A stretch of 64,000 nucleotides of DNA, taken from NCBI RefSeq assembly GCF_004379255.2, contig NC_056042.1, positions 32,343,928 through 32,407,927 of the forward strand, written 5' to 3'. Position numbers and translations under genes: made by a program. Position 1 is the stretch's first letter; every line of letters starts with the position of its first letter. The notes under the pieces are model-generated. The model did not search any database. It was not told the origin of the DNA and worked only from the letters and a program-made list of their open reading frames with translations. The stretch comes from Salvia splendens. Taxonomy: Eukaryota > Streptophyta > Magnoliopsida > Lamiales > Lamiaceae. Positions 1-11,146 of this stretch are shown here, piece after piece.

Positions 1-199
1 AAACATCTTCTTCTTCTTCTTCTTCAGTGTAGGGAGCATAGCCTTCTAGAAATTCTTGCAGGGAAGTGATTACATGCTTGAGAGATTCAAGGCGTTGCTG
101 ATCGATGGAAAGAGGAGGAGGGTGTGGATGAGTTTGAAGTTGATCTATAATATTCATTAGAGACACTAGAGCCTCCATAAGCAGCCATTTTGGACTCAT
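1..199 (-). CDS. N-terminal fragment of an R1-type NLR (coiled-coil) resistance protein
   Basis: The reverse strand reads through ALVSLMNIIDQLQ, then a PPPLSIDQQRLESL segment and LQEFLEGYAPY, followed by a run of Glu. This is the start of the Rx/R1-type coiled-coil domain of late-blight-R1-like NLRs of asterids. NLRs of this class are intracellular immune receptors. The gene runs off the left edge, so the NB-ARC and LRR parts are not visible. In the open frame the possible starts are the ATGs at 199 (MSPKW...) and 178 (MEALVS...). The start usual in this family, MAAY..., is also present at 188 but lies in another frame, because one extra G follows the TAT codon. Either translation begins at 178 or 199, or the gene is frameshifted. 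The family call is from recall, not a search. Confidence 0.72.
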   Translation of the reverse strand, partial: MSPKWLLMEALVSLMNIIDQLQTHPHPPPLSIDQQRLESLKHVITSLQEFLEGYAPYTEEEEEEDV

Positions 200-470
200 T
201 TTGAAGAACAAACTCTTAATCTCAATTCACTTGAGGTTTCTGAGAGAATGAGCATGGTGAACACTGTTTGAATAAAGTCAATTGTGTAATCTCACCTTTT
301 GGCCAAGTTCACAAAAAATAATTATTTTTCAAATATGAATGCATGTTTTCCAGCTCATATTACCATTATAATCCAAAAGGCCAGTGTAAAATATGCAGAA
401 ATTATTGTTTTTAAAAAGCAAAATTATCATTTAAATCATTTTTAGTTAACATGTGATAGGAATATAATCA

Positions 471-1463
471 AGAGTGAACTACGTAAATGGTTCTTAAACT
501 ATGTGTTTTGCATGCAAATGGTACTTAAACTTTAAAAATATCGTGGGTAGTCCCTGAACTAAGGTGTAATCACATTTTTTTATATTTTTTCACTATTCAT
601 CATAATTTTGCACCAAAAATGCTCCCAAAGCATAAAGGGCATTTATGGACTTTCATATCTAGATACTAGATATGATATTTTCTGTATCTCTCTTTATTAC
701 TGAATATGATATTTTCTTATAGTTTGAGTACGTAAATGATAGTATTATTCACTTCACTTTTTCAATCAACTTATGTCAGATCTTCTTTCTCTAACACTTT
801 TAGAAAGTAAAAAATAAAAATACTACAATGAAATTCTTAAATATGGAATAAAATTTAAAATTGTAAATTTAATTATCAAAATAACTTGTAGCTAAATTTA
901 ATTTTGATTCTGATTCAATTATTTTTTAATATTAAATAATAAAAATTAGGATTATTTAAAAATTTAGTTTTAATTAAAAAAATTAATTTTTAATATTAAA
1001 AAAATAATCAAATCACAATCAAAATTAAATTTTGCTACAAATTATTTTAATAATTAAATTTATAATTTTAATTTTTATAATTAATATATTTAAGAATTTC
1101 ATACTATTTTTTATTTAATTTTTTACTTCCTAAAAGTTTTAGAGAAAGAGAGAAAGAAGGTCTGATATAAACTGATTGAAAAAATGAAGTGAATAATATC
1201 ATTTTAGGTAGTCAAACTATAAGAAAATATCATATTATGTATTAGAGAGAGAGAGAGAGAAAATATCGAATCCACTACTTAGATATGAATGTCCAAAAAT
1301 ATCGAATCCACTACCTAAATGTAAAATTGTGATGAATAGTAAAAAAAATATACCATAAATGTGATTACATCTTAGTTTAGAGACTACCCACGATATTTTT
1401 AAAGTTTAGGTACCATTTACGTGCAAAGCGCATAATTCAAGAACCATTTGCGTAGTTCACTCT
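471..1463. mobile_element. Foldback/long-TIR element (copy A)
   Basis: About 1 kb that folds back on itself. The left end, starting AGAGTGAACTACG at 471, matches the reverse complement of the right end ending at 1463 for more than 100 bp, including the blocks TTTAAAAATATCGTGGGTAGT and TGTGATTAC. The internal AT-rich DNA is also roughly palindromic. It has no coding capacity. No target-site duplication is clear. Copy C at 45.2-47.5 kb is the same family, and the element at 22.07-22.90 kb shares the GTGAACTAC end. Confidence 0.8.
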
Positions 1464-2193
1464 ATTCAATTGTAAATTCTTTTCTACAAACTACATTAAA
1501 ATTTAGACTATTTAATATCAAGATTTAATGTATGAGATAACAAATACAGTAATATCAATAAAAAAAATATTAACACAACGTTGTTTGTTGATATTTTTTG
1601 GTCATTATTCACTCAATCATGGATTCATGATAGGCATTATTATAAATAATAATAATATTATTATTTTCATACAACAACAAAAAAAGACATTTGCCATCCA
1701 TTTTAAACTAACACAAACCAATGGATCCAAACACTGTGATCTCAGTTTTATCACCCGCAAGGTCTTTCTCCTTTTCTTTTCTGTTTTTTTTTCCCAGCAA
1801 TCGTCTCTCCTAGGATAGAATGAATCAACATACAGCTAACCCCCAAAAATGACGACGACGACAGAAGACAATGAGCGCCGGGCTCACCTGGAGGAATACC
1901 TCCCCCCTCCCTCATGTTATAGGCTAAATATCTGGTTGCCATATTTACATGATAGATCAAGTGCATGGAAGACAATTAACCAGGTTTCGTTCGAGAGAAT
2001 CTTTAGTGATCAGATCGAACCCCATCACGCATGAATCATCTGTACATTCTGTCAAAACAAAAAATAAATCATGTGAGAAGAAAATAAGGACAAAGTGGGA
2101 CAAAACTAGCAATCTAGTGAAATACATCCAAAATGGTCACCCCAATTACCAGACTAGGGTTCATAATGCAGTAGCATATATGTACATCAAAAG
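1464..2193. other. Intergenic, 3' flank of the TRB gene
   Basis: AT-rich DNA with no supported gene. The small open frames here have no recognisable domains. It probably includes the 3' UTR of the minus-strand TRB gene. Confidence 0.6.
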
Positions 2194-5100
2194 TTACAAA
2201 ACAGGATAACTCTTATTCGTCGTCTGAGAATGGGATTAGTGTTGGTGACCACAAACAGAGGTTGGTTACTTAAGTCTACCATTCAATGATTCAATGGGTA
2301 TGCTATGCCACGTCCTTCAGATTTTTAAAGCAATATTTTGCACAGATTTCAGATTTTCCAGGAAAAATATGCAATTATATATTGTGGAAGTAAACAAGAA
2401 TGCCTTGATATCTCTCACCAGGTTGGGGGTGTTTCTTCCTTTCAGTGTCTTCATTGCCGCATCTGCAAAAGCCTGGGCTGCTTCTGCATCAGCTTCTGCA
2501 GCTTCAGCCTCACGAGCAGCCTCTACAGCTTCAGCCATTGCAGCTTCTGCTTCAGCGACTGCTTGAGCAGCAGCTACAGCGGCTTCTTGTGGAGTCATAC
2601 TCCTCAAATTAGCTAACTCAACATCATCAATCTGAGATTTTGTGATATGATCAATGTCATCATGGACAATTCTTGGAGAAATCTTGAGCCTTCCTTCCGC
2701 AGAAACAGATGAATTCCATCTTCGTTCAGATAATGCGGAGGCTCCGGCTATTTATACTTGCGTTTCAACTGCAAAACAGGAAACGACCTCTAAGTCTCAG
2801 CCAATTTATAGTGTTGCAGCTAAATATAGATTTCAAGGAGTTGATTTGTGTGTCATGCTCAGAATTAGAAGGGGGAGAGCAAATAATTAGGAGAAATTAA
2901 GAGACAATGACCTTAATAAGTTTCCCAGTTGCAGCCATATGCTTCAACTTTGCAGACAATATTCTCTTAAAGTTTGGAGGAGCCCAGTATTGATCCTAGA
3001 GAAAAAGAAACTAGTACTGAGATTAGATGAAGATGGCAAATATAAACACAGTAACTGTACTTTCCAATCAAGTCCACAATCAGAAGACAGTACAAATACA
3101 AATACAGCCAAGGTGTATTAGGTGAAAAAAAAATGCATGAAAGTCCACAAACAAATTTACTTATTTAGTGTTCCAAATCATAAAAAGTAGTACTAGATAG
3201 TTAGTAAACTTAATATGCTGAAATTTTTAATTGTAATTCGACAATGAAACTAGAGAGCAATGATACATCTATTTATTGTTTCTGAAAACAAAAAGTAGCA
3301 GCTCCAGGACACAAGAATTGCTGTGTTAGATTAAAATAAGAATTCAAAAAATATAGTGGCAGTGTTAGTCAGTTCTATCAAATAATTTATCCCTTGAAGC
3401 ATAAACACAGCTATGATTATTAACATTTATTAAATCTATTCCTCACAGATCAGAATCCATTCAAACACATATTATCCCACCAATATCTTCTACTATAACA
3501 ATCACATCCAGACATTCCCATAGCGACAGCAAGAAGCATGAAACAATGAGAAAATTGAAGAATTTTCTGAAAGACCCTACCACTGTCCTGGAGTATCAAC
3601 AAACATAATGAACTTGTTTCAGTTTCTCAAAAAGGAAACAGCGAATCCACTAACTGTGTAAGAGACACAATGTGCACATAATCGCACTTATGATTCATGA
3701 AATAAAATATATAGATTGTCTCCGAGCCACATGAGGAAATCTACAGTCACTTATCATAAACAAACGTGATATCAACCAACTAGGAAGTAAAGTACAAAAT
3801 GACTTAAGTTGAAACTTGAAACATATCCACCCTGATAATTTCATCCAAGCAGTAAAGAACACAGAATATATTTGAAGGAAATTCACTTGATATTTATCTC
3901 CAACAATTACATATATGTTGAGAAAAATGATTTTTCACAAAAATTAAGTCTAGGAGGAGATGACAAGAATGTTGTGATGAACACATGGCTACCCTCTTGT
4001 ATCATAGAATGCACTTTGGGTCAATGCCCCAATAGTTTTGGTGTGTGTGGAGCTTGAATGCACTAAACACTACTACACTAGAGCCTGATCGCAGTGCCAA
4101 ATTGTTTGGGCCCATGTTTCTAGCCTAGATGGAATCTTAATGGGTTTAGGATTAGAGCTTGGTTGCTATAATATATAATAGCTTTTTCCCTTTGTGTTAT
4201 GCATTTGAAAACTATAGTGAAAACCTCATGATTGGCATCACCCCAGACATAGTTACATATCGTAATGAACTAGTTAAGTAATTCTCTTGTGTTCTTCATT
4301 GTTTTTTCGTGATTGTGTGAGTGTTATTCCCAACATATAGGTCAATTGCAAAACACATACAAACAAGCTGCAAGTTTGCATCAACCAACACATAAATGAA
4401 CCAATACATAGTAAAAAAAAATATATCACCTCTATATATGTAGCTATTGATGTCTTGTTAGAGCCACCAGGTTCCCTCAAGTTGCTTATGGCCTCCATTA
4501 TGAGGTTGTCCAGCCTTCAGTGACAGAAAACATAAACATCCACTGTCAGTCAATCCCTGGCTTTTTAGAACAGAGCTACTATAAAGTTATTAGAAACACG
4601 CAGAGCATGTATGGATGTCCAAATCACAGGCATCGTGTGTGTAGAACAGCTATCTAATAGTATGTAAGTACAGGTGACAAAATCTTTTGGTATTCCATAT
4701 GCAGATGTAAGCCAAAAAAAGATTTTCATGTGTAACTAATTCAAAGTAAATAAGAGTTAATCCAACTCGTCTATATACACAGTTTTATCAAAAAGTAAAG
4801 CAAACATTAAAAAAACGGACGAAAGAATGAACAACTAGATAATTAATGTACAGTTGTGACTCCACCTTGCCAGTTTCAGTAGGTAAATATAACTGAAAAA
4901 TAAAAACTTGTAACATGAAATGAATAACCTCATGATAGATCTCATTGGTCCATCATTTGGTGAAGAACCGCCAGAAGGATCAAGAGACCTAGCATCAACT
5001 AATTCATCGTCGCTCTGACTATAAGTGGACAACATAGAGCTCTCTCCATGCTTGGGGGTAGGATGCATCCTTTTTAGAGCTAACCTGGACCTCTCCCGCG

Positions 5101-5398
5101 AGCCCCATCCGTTTGCCATGACACTCATGTTCCTCCACTTGTCCTAACCAATACTAACCATGAATCAGAAACATCTAAATATCCAAAACCCGGAAATGAT
5201 GTAAACAGAATTATAATAACAAAAGCATAGGGGAAAACAAAATTCTACCTTCAGATCAACATTGGATCGCAGATACAGAACTCCACTGAATTGTGGGTCC
5301 TTCAGAATGGTACGCCATTTCCCTGGCCCGTGCTTAACAACTCCAGCTTTAAGAGCTGCTTCTTCATCTGGGGTCCATTTTTGCTTAGGTGCCCCCAT
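2194..5398 (-). CDS. TRB: Telomere repeat-binding factor (single Myb histone, TRB-like), with a one-base frameshift
   Basis: TRB/SMH proteins bind telomeric and telo-box DNA through an N-terminal Myb domain and associate via a central histone H1/H5-like domain. Exons, minus strand: 5398-5249 (start [13 protein letters not shown]), 5143-4929, 4514-4430, 2995-2912, 2768-2419, and a tentative last exon 2223-2194. The Myb domain spans about residues 5-57 and contains the telobox core VDLKDKWRN across the first splice site. The H1/H5 domain starts near residue 122 ([19 protein letters not shown]) and continues to [15 protein letters not shown]. The C-terminus is an Ala/Glu-rich coiled coil ([16 protein letters not shown]). 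In exon 5, after LKRKYK, the frame meets TAG at about 2751; the downstream H1 and coiled-coil frame is displaced by one base, as if one A were missing. As written the product stops near residue 184. A long intron lies at 2996-4429. The last exon is chosen only for its good acceptor. Confidence 0.88.
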
Positions 5399-7040
5399 TA
5401 TTTTAAATTAACTGCATAAAAAGGTTACAGAGCATTAAACAATATATTTATTGCATAATCTCAAGTAACTCACTTCAATTTATATAAAGCAAAGCAGTTC
5501 TATACCAAAAACCATTTATCAAATTTCCAGAAGGAATGGCCTTCAAAGATCAATCAACTGGACTTTTTCTATCATCTACAAAAGGGGAGGAAATGGGGAA
5601 AACTACATTCGTAAAAACAAACAATTTATTATCAGCTAGTTTCAATGATCAAATAAAATTAAAAGCTAACAACACCCATCAAGTTCCAGAATTTAACACG
5701 GATCAAATTCAATTTTAATCGCAAGCCAATTACCAAAACTCAATCGAAGCCAACAAATTAGGACTGGAGGAGCCGCAGAAGCGGAAACCCTAACCCTAAT
5801 TTCGCAAGAGAAATAGGAATTCCTGCAAATTGGGTTCAAATTGCAGCTGAAATCAATAATTAATCATCAAATGTACAAGAAATATCACCTCAATACGGCG
5901 ATTGCTATGGTGAATTGGAGATCTGATAATCAAATGTGAAAGATGCAAATATAACTGTACGGGCTGAGGTAACCGTATTTTATCTTGAAAATCTCAATGA
6001 TGACAATTTTCCAATAATAAATAGTCATGTGAATTTTAACAAATAAAACAATATAATTATTTAACCTTGAATATTTACACATTATGTACGTAAACATAAT
6101 AGTATAATTTGGGTTGGGAAATGACTAATTTAAAATTGTGTGGATTCCATATGGTATAATAAATTTTAATTATAGGTAGCTGTCTCGACTATATTCCAAA
6201 ATAAGCTAATTTATATGTAATCATATGTTATAAAATTAGAAATTGTTTTAGTTTTTCCTTTAGTAAAAAAAATATTTTAATGTCCATAAAAATGAATGAA
6301 TTTTCAATTTATTATTTACAATCTGATAATTTTTTTTCATTTATAATTTTTAAATTTTATATTCAAATACGTGTTAGTTTTGAAATTTGAAAGGTCCTTT
6401 TTTCTGTTTTAGCTAGCAGTATTTTGTGGGCCTAATGCTTAATGGGTCACCAACAAAAACACAGGTCGATTATCAAGAATTACTAGTATTTATTTATTTA
6501 TTTTATTAAATTTGATTCTCATTTATGATCTAATATACCAAGAAACAATAGTAATTTTCTTCAAATTACTGTGTAAATGGGATGTGGAGGGAATATAAAA
6601 TTAGTAAATGAAAAACTTTTGTGTACTAATGTGTCATTTGAAAAAAATATATAGGTATGTCCCTAAAAGTACTATTCGTATTTAGATTTTTTTTTAGTTT
6701 TAATGTGAGTGATATAAAATTGTTAATCTTGAACACATACTAATATACTTATTTATTACTCATACTCGAACTTTTGTATGAACTGAAAAGGAATGGCCTT
6801 GTGAAATTGCAACGCAAGATGCACATTTAAGATAAACAAACTATTACCAATAAACTAAAGGAAGGTGTAAATGTGAAATTAATGTAAACAAATGATGCAT
6901 GATCTCAGTATTCCAAATTAATCACAGTGAAAACTTGACTGATAAAAAATTAAGAGCAAATTGAACAATGATTATTTAAGTAATAAGAATGTTGGAGAGT
7001 AGCCTTCAATTTCACTGCATTTCATTTTAACATTCCTTCA
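5399..7040. other. Intergenic between TRB and CYSTM genes
   Basis: Roughly 5400-5960 should be the TRB promoter and 5' UTR. From 5960 to 7040 the DNA is AT-rich with no supported gene or clear repeat. Confidence 0.6.
5785..5799 (+). promoter_or_regulatory. Double telo-box upstream of the TRB gene
   Basis: AAACCCTAACCCTAA is two overlapping plant telomere units. It lies 387 bp upstream of the TRB start codon, in its presumed promoter or 5' leader. Telo-boxes (AAACCCTAA) are the known interstitial binding sites of TRB proteins and are common in promoters of translation and growth genes. Confidence 0.75.
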
Positions 7041-7909
7041 CTAGAAGCATGCATCCAGCAGGCAACAGCAGCAAAGCGCAGCACAACTGCACAACACAAC
7101 ACAACACAAATGTAATATTCGGTTTGATAGATCGGGTAAGACTGGGCCTTATGATTGTTCGACTTTTATACTCAATCTCGGGACAATGCCACGTAGGATT
7201 AGTCTTGGTCTTCGCCATTTGACACAAAATTAATCTCAAAAAACACAACCAAAGTCTTTAAACTACAATACTCGATTAGCTTAATGGAACAGTATATTGC
7301 TCCTACATACACATAATGATTTTATACACTAAACATATAAACTTTGAATTGTTCATATTGTTTAGACGGCCCACAAATTAACATGCATGAAATGTCGGCA
7401 TGGCTTTAAACAAAATAAAGTTGGATAAAAGCTTGTGTCGATTGGAAACAAAATTTTGAAAAATCAACGTTAGATGCGGCGTACCATCCTTGCAAGAAAC
7501 TGTCTCCGCCGTTAGGCTTATGGTTGTGGTGGTGGTGTGGCGGCGGTGGAGGAGGAGCGTATTGTGGGGGGTAGGGGTGGTACCCCTGCGGCTGGGGAGG
7601 GTAGCCGGGGGGCGGGTAGCCCTGGGGTGGGTAGGGCTGGGGTGGGTACCCCTGAGGTGGGTAGGGCTGGGGTGGGTACCCCTGAGGTGGGTAGGGTTGG
7701 GGTGGGTAGCCCTGCGGCGGGTAGCCGCCCTCCTTTGGGTATCCCTCCGGCGGCGTCGGATATCCTAAACATGTATTATTATATTTAATTTAATCAAAGC
7801 CAAATTATTTGAAAATTGGAATGAAAAATAGGGAAGAGATGGAAAGCATGCCTTGAGGAGAAGGAGCGGCGACCGGCGGCGGCTGATTATTCTGATTGTA
7901 GTAACTCAT
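7041..7909 (-). CDS. Cysteine-rich transmembrane module (CYSTM) protein, GYPPQ-repeat type
   Basis: Three exons, minus strand: 7909-7852, 7764-7485 and 7086-7041, giving 127 residues. The N-terminus is MSYYNQNNQPPPV; the middle is a long Pro/Tyr/Gln/Gly tract of GYPPQ/PYPPQ repeats, then a Pro-His run. The C-terminus is the diagnostic CYSTM block: GCCAALCCCC followed by LLDACF and stop, assembled across the last splice site (TG|T). CYSTM proteins are small tail-anchored membrane proteins linked to stress tolerance and to development (WIH-type members). The first intron seems to use a GC donor (CAAG|GCATGC) with acceptor TTTAG; this keeps the expected QGYP junction in frame and no GT donor fits nearby. 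The length and the C-terminal module are normal for the family. Confidence 0.9.
7590..7733 (-). repeat. In-frame GYPPQPYPPQ tandem repeats in the CYSTM gene
   Basis: About three to four near-identical 30-bp units encode YPPQPYPPQG. The sequence is C-rich on the coding strand and keeps frame. Confidence 0.85.
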
Positions 7910-8432
7910 GATTTCTGCAACCCACCAAACAATTATCTTGTTTTTCGATAATCTATGTTCTAATTAGGTAAATCTGAAAGAGGGATTTCACGCAACAGAA
8001 AATTGTTCATGCAGTTTTAGATTTGGACCCACGATAATTTCGGTTGCTCCCTTTTTTTAGTTTTGTTAGTGTGTTCTTTAATTATTATTCATTTATTTTC
8101 ATGTGATATGTTTTATACTCGCTTCATAAAATCAAAATCAAAATCAAAATCAAATTAAAATGCAGTTGATTTCTTAATTAGTTAGATGAAAATATTCTTC
8201 AACCTATTTCAGACATGATACTATCAAACATGCAAACCTGATAGATTATAATCATGGTATGAATTTCGTTGATACCTAATTCATACCAAGTTTACCATTT
8301 AAGCAGACTTAGTAATCTTAACTGAATTCAACTAATTTACCAATTTTAACACATTATTAATCAATCCTTACAAATGGAAGTGCAAATACTACATACATAG
8401 AATTCTTTGTGAAGACACAAACTTTTATAATA
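7910..8432. other. Upstream region of the CYSTM gene
   Basis: AT-rich DNA without a supported gene. It presumably contains the CYSTM promoter. The only visible pattern is a short AAATCAAAATC-type run near 8130-8155. Confidence 0.5.
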
Positions 8433-8611
8433 CTCCCTCCGTCCCGGGCTACTCGCTCCTTTCCTTTTCGGCACGGAGATTAAGGAATGAGTGTATAGGA
8501 AAGTCAAAAATGACGACTGTAGGTGAAAATTTTTACTAAAAATGGAAATAGTGCAAGTAACTTGGAACGCCCAAAAAGAAAATAAGTGTGAGTAGTGCGG
8601 GACGGAGGGAG
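8433..8611. mobile_element. Stowaway-like MITE
   Basis: Ends CTCCCTCCGTCCC and its reverse complement, flanked by TA on both sides (8431-8432 and 8612-8613). 179 bp, non-coding. This is the classic plant Stowaway/mariner-derived form. Confidence 0.92.
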
Positions 8612-8845
8612 TACTAGTACAGTAGTAAATTAAATAGTGATAATAGATAGTGATTTTAACTTGAGACGAATAGAAAAAGATCCAGGATTTTGCAGGTTGG
8701 TAAACTTCTTTACGACTACTGCAGTTGAGAGTTTGAGAAATTGGCTATTTCCACCTAAAAGTAGTTCTACTAGTATGTATGTAGTGTGGAAATAGTTATT
8801 GTTGGATGATGGAACTCTTTTAAAATAATATTTGGTTGAAAAATA

Positions 8846-9095
8846 CTCCATCCGTCCCACAATAAGAGTCTTATTTTGTCGTTTCAATACGTTCCACAAT
8901 AAGAGTTCTATTTTACTTTTACCATAATGGTAAGTAGACCCCACATTCCACCAACTTATTCCACTCACATTTTAATATAAACTAATATATATAATTGGGA
9001 CTCAAATTTCAATAACTTATTCAACCCACTTTTCTTTACATTTATTAAAACTCGTGTCATAACTAAATAGGACTCCTATTGCGGGACGAAAGGAG
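8846..9095. mobile_element. Stowaway-like MITE
   Basis: Left end CTCCATCCGTCCCACAATA pairs with a right end whose complement reads CTCCTTTCGTCCCGCAATA. Flanked by TA. About 250 bp. Confidence 0.87.
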
Positions 9096-9200
9096 TACGA
9101 AATTTAGATAAAACTTTTATTTATAATTAATATGAGTCCTATTATATGCAAATCCACTCCTTATTGCCGAACCACAAAACCATACCAAATTAGAGCTTTT

Positions 9201-9843
9201 AGATCTAGTTTTTTATGGATGAGATGCACAAATTTATAAATTATTTTCGCCTTCATCACGAATCTATTTTAATTCATCCGAAGGCAAATAAGTCATACTA
9301 ACATGTTACGAAGATTTAACTTCATCCCAAAATATATTACTTCATTCCAGTATGTTTTACTTCATTCCAATAGAATTATTACTTCATTCCAGTACGTAAA
9401 TGCGGTTTCGTCGTCGCATATCGTTCTTTCTCTCTACAACGTCTATCATCACCCGCCACAGCGCTGATATGGTGTAATAAACACATGGAATGATGTAATA
9501 AATTATTTGAATAAAGTATTTGTAGAAGCATTTGAAGTCCTACTGGAATGAAGTAACAAACTTATCCAATGAAGTAATAACGTTTCTGAATGAAGTAATA
9601 AACCCACTTGAATAAATTACATTTTTTAAAGTGAATAAAGTAAAAATCCAGGCCAATGAATTCGAATGAAGCACGTGTTGAATCATTTCAAAACTTACTG
9701 GAAGTAAGTAAAAACATATTGTAGTTTCAAGGTATTATGTACAGAATGAAGTAATAAATCTGATACAATGAAGTAAACTGGGCTTGTAATGAAGACCGAA
9801 AAAAATTTACACAGCAGCACATCTCATAAAAAAAACTAGATCT
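9201..9843. mobile_element. Inverted-repeat element with internal GAATGAAGTAATAAA repeats
   Basis: The ends AGATCTAGTTTTTTAT and its complement (CTAGATCT at 9836-9843) form terminal inverted repeats continuing into GAGATG. The left third holds several ATTACTTCATTCC units. The rest holds many degenerate copies of the complement, GGAATGAAGTAAT. It is non-coding. The superfamily is not identified. Confidence 0.65.
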
Positions 9844-11146
9844 TTAGATAAATATATGATTCATATTATTCATCGCGAATGATAAATATATAACGAGATA
9901 ATGTATTATTATTTATCATTCGCGATAAATAATATTAATCATAAATAATTTTATATATAAAATGCCTATTTAAGCATTAATTAACAAAAATCTTAGTTAT
10001 CCATTAATTGGTAAAATTTAATCTGGACTTACTCTAATTCTTACTACTACTACTGCTATATAATCACTGATATCAGACAAGGTTTTATGAAAATACTTAA
10101 TTTAGTGTGTTATCTTAACTTTGATAATAAAGAATGGGATACATATATTTTAATTCTTTTTCTTATCTCATCCCAAGTCCTTCATGTTTTGTTAAAATGT
10201 GGAAAAAGAATGAATATATATGTATTCCACTATTTTCTATCACATCCTAAGTAATTAAGTATTTGCGGAAAAACCCGTGTGTTTAAAAACGATATCATTT
10301 TAAATAATACTAAAAGGAATAAGATCTCAAATTTGTTACATATGGTATTTTATTATCGAAATATTTGACCAAGTCTTAACCAATTTGTGACAATTTGTAA
10401 ATTTTTAGGAAATACTTGTTAATAAAAAAGGCAAGGGTGTTGGGTTGGTGAATTAGGTCATCCAATGTTGAGGGTTTATTGATAAAGAGTCTTGTTTGCT
10501 CACCACATTGGTTGCCTTGTTTCATCATTTCTCAACTTCTTTGCTTGCACATACTCTCTTCCATTTTTCACAACTTAAACAAAACACAATTCTTTTCTCC
10601 CAAACATATCCTCAATCCTAATTTGCCATTATGCAATAATGCTAAAATACAATAAATAGAAATGATGAAGAAATAAATAATACTAGTAGTAAAATTTAAT
10701 AATGGTCCCTTTGCTTTTAGATTATCTAATTTATTTTCACAAAGGCTACGAGTAGGATCAGTTGTACATCCGCCACCAACTCTGTCAATTTCCCAAGATA
10801 CTGTCTTTTACATTTGTTTATAAATTAGATAAGACTAAATCATATAGTAAATGTTACTATTCAATTTGATAATAAAGATCGGACACTTAATCTAAAGAAA
10901 ATTTATCTTAGCTCATCAATCTTAGTCTTTTCCTATTATAAATAAATATATTTAACTAATTTCAAGTCAATTCAATTTCAAGTAATTTCAAAACAAAGAG
11001 TAATTGAAATTCATGCATGGTAGAATACGAGTAGCTCATAACTGGTTGAAGCAAGACTGAGAAAGAGAGAAAGCGCGCGAAAGTGAAGTAAAGGAAGGAA
11101 GAGAGGCTTGAAATTCCACCTTCTTATCGATATTTACAGAGAGAGG
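9844..11146. other. Intergenic upstream of the transporter pseudogene
   Basis: AT-rich DNA with no supported gene. The former promoter of the transporter gene presumably lies near the right end. Confidence 0.5.

Noticed and set aside
2294..2616. Ala/Ser-rich and Cys-rich plus-strand open frames
   Set aside because: They are antisense to the TRB coiled-coil exon, whose Ala/Glu codon bias keeps other frames open.
7490..7788. Several open frames on both strands rich in Gly, Val or Pro
   Set aside because: By-products of the GYPPQ-encoding repeat; only the frame that splices to the CCCC-LLDACF module is a known protein.
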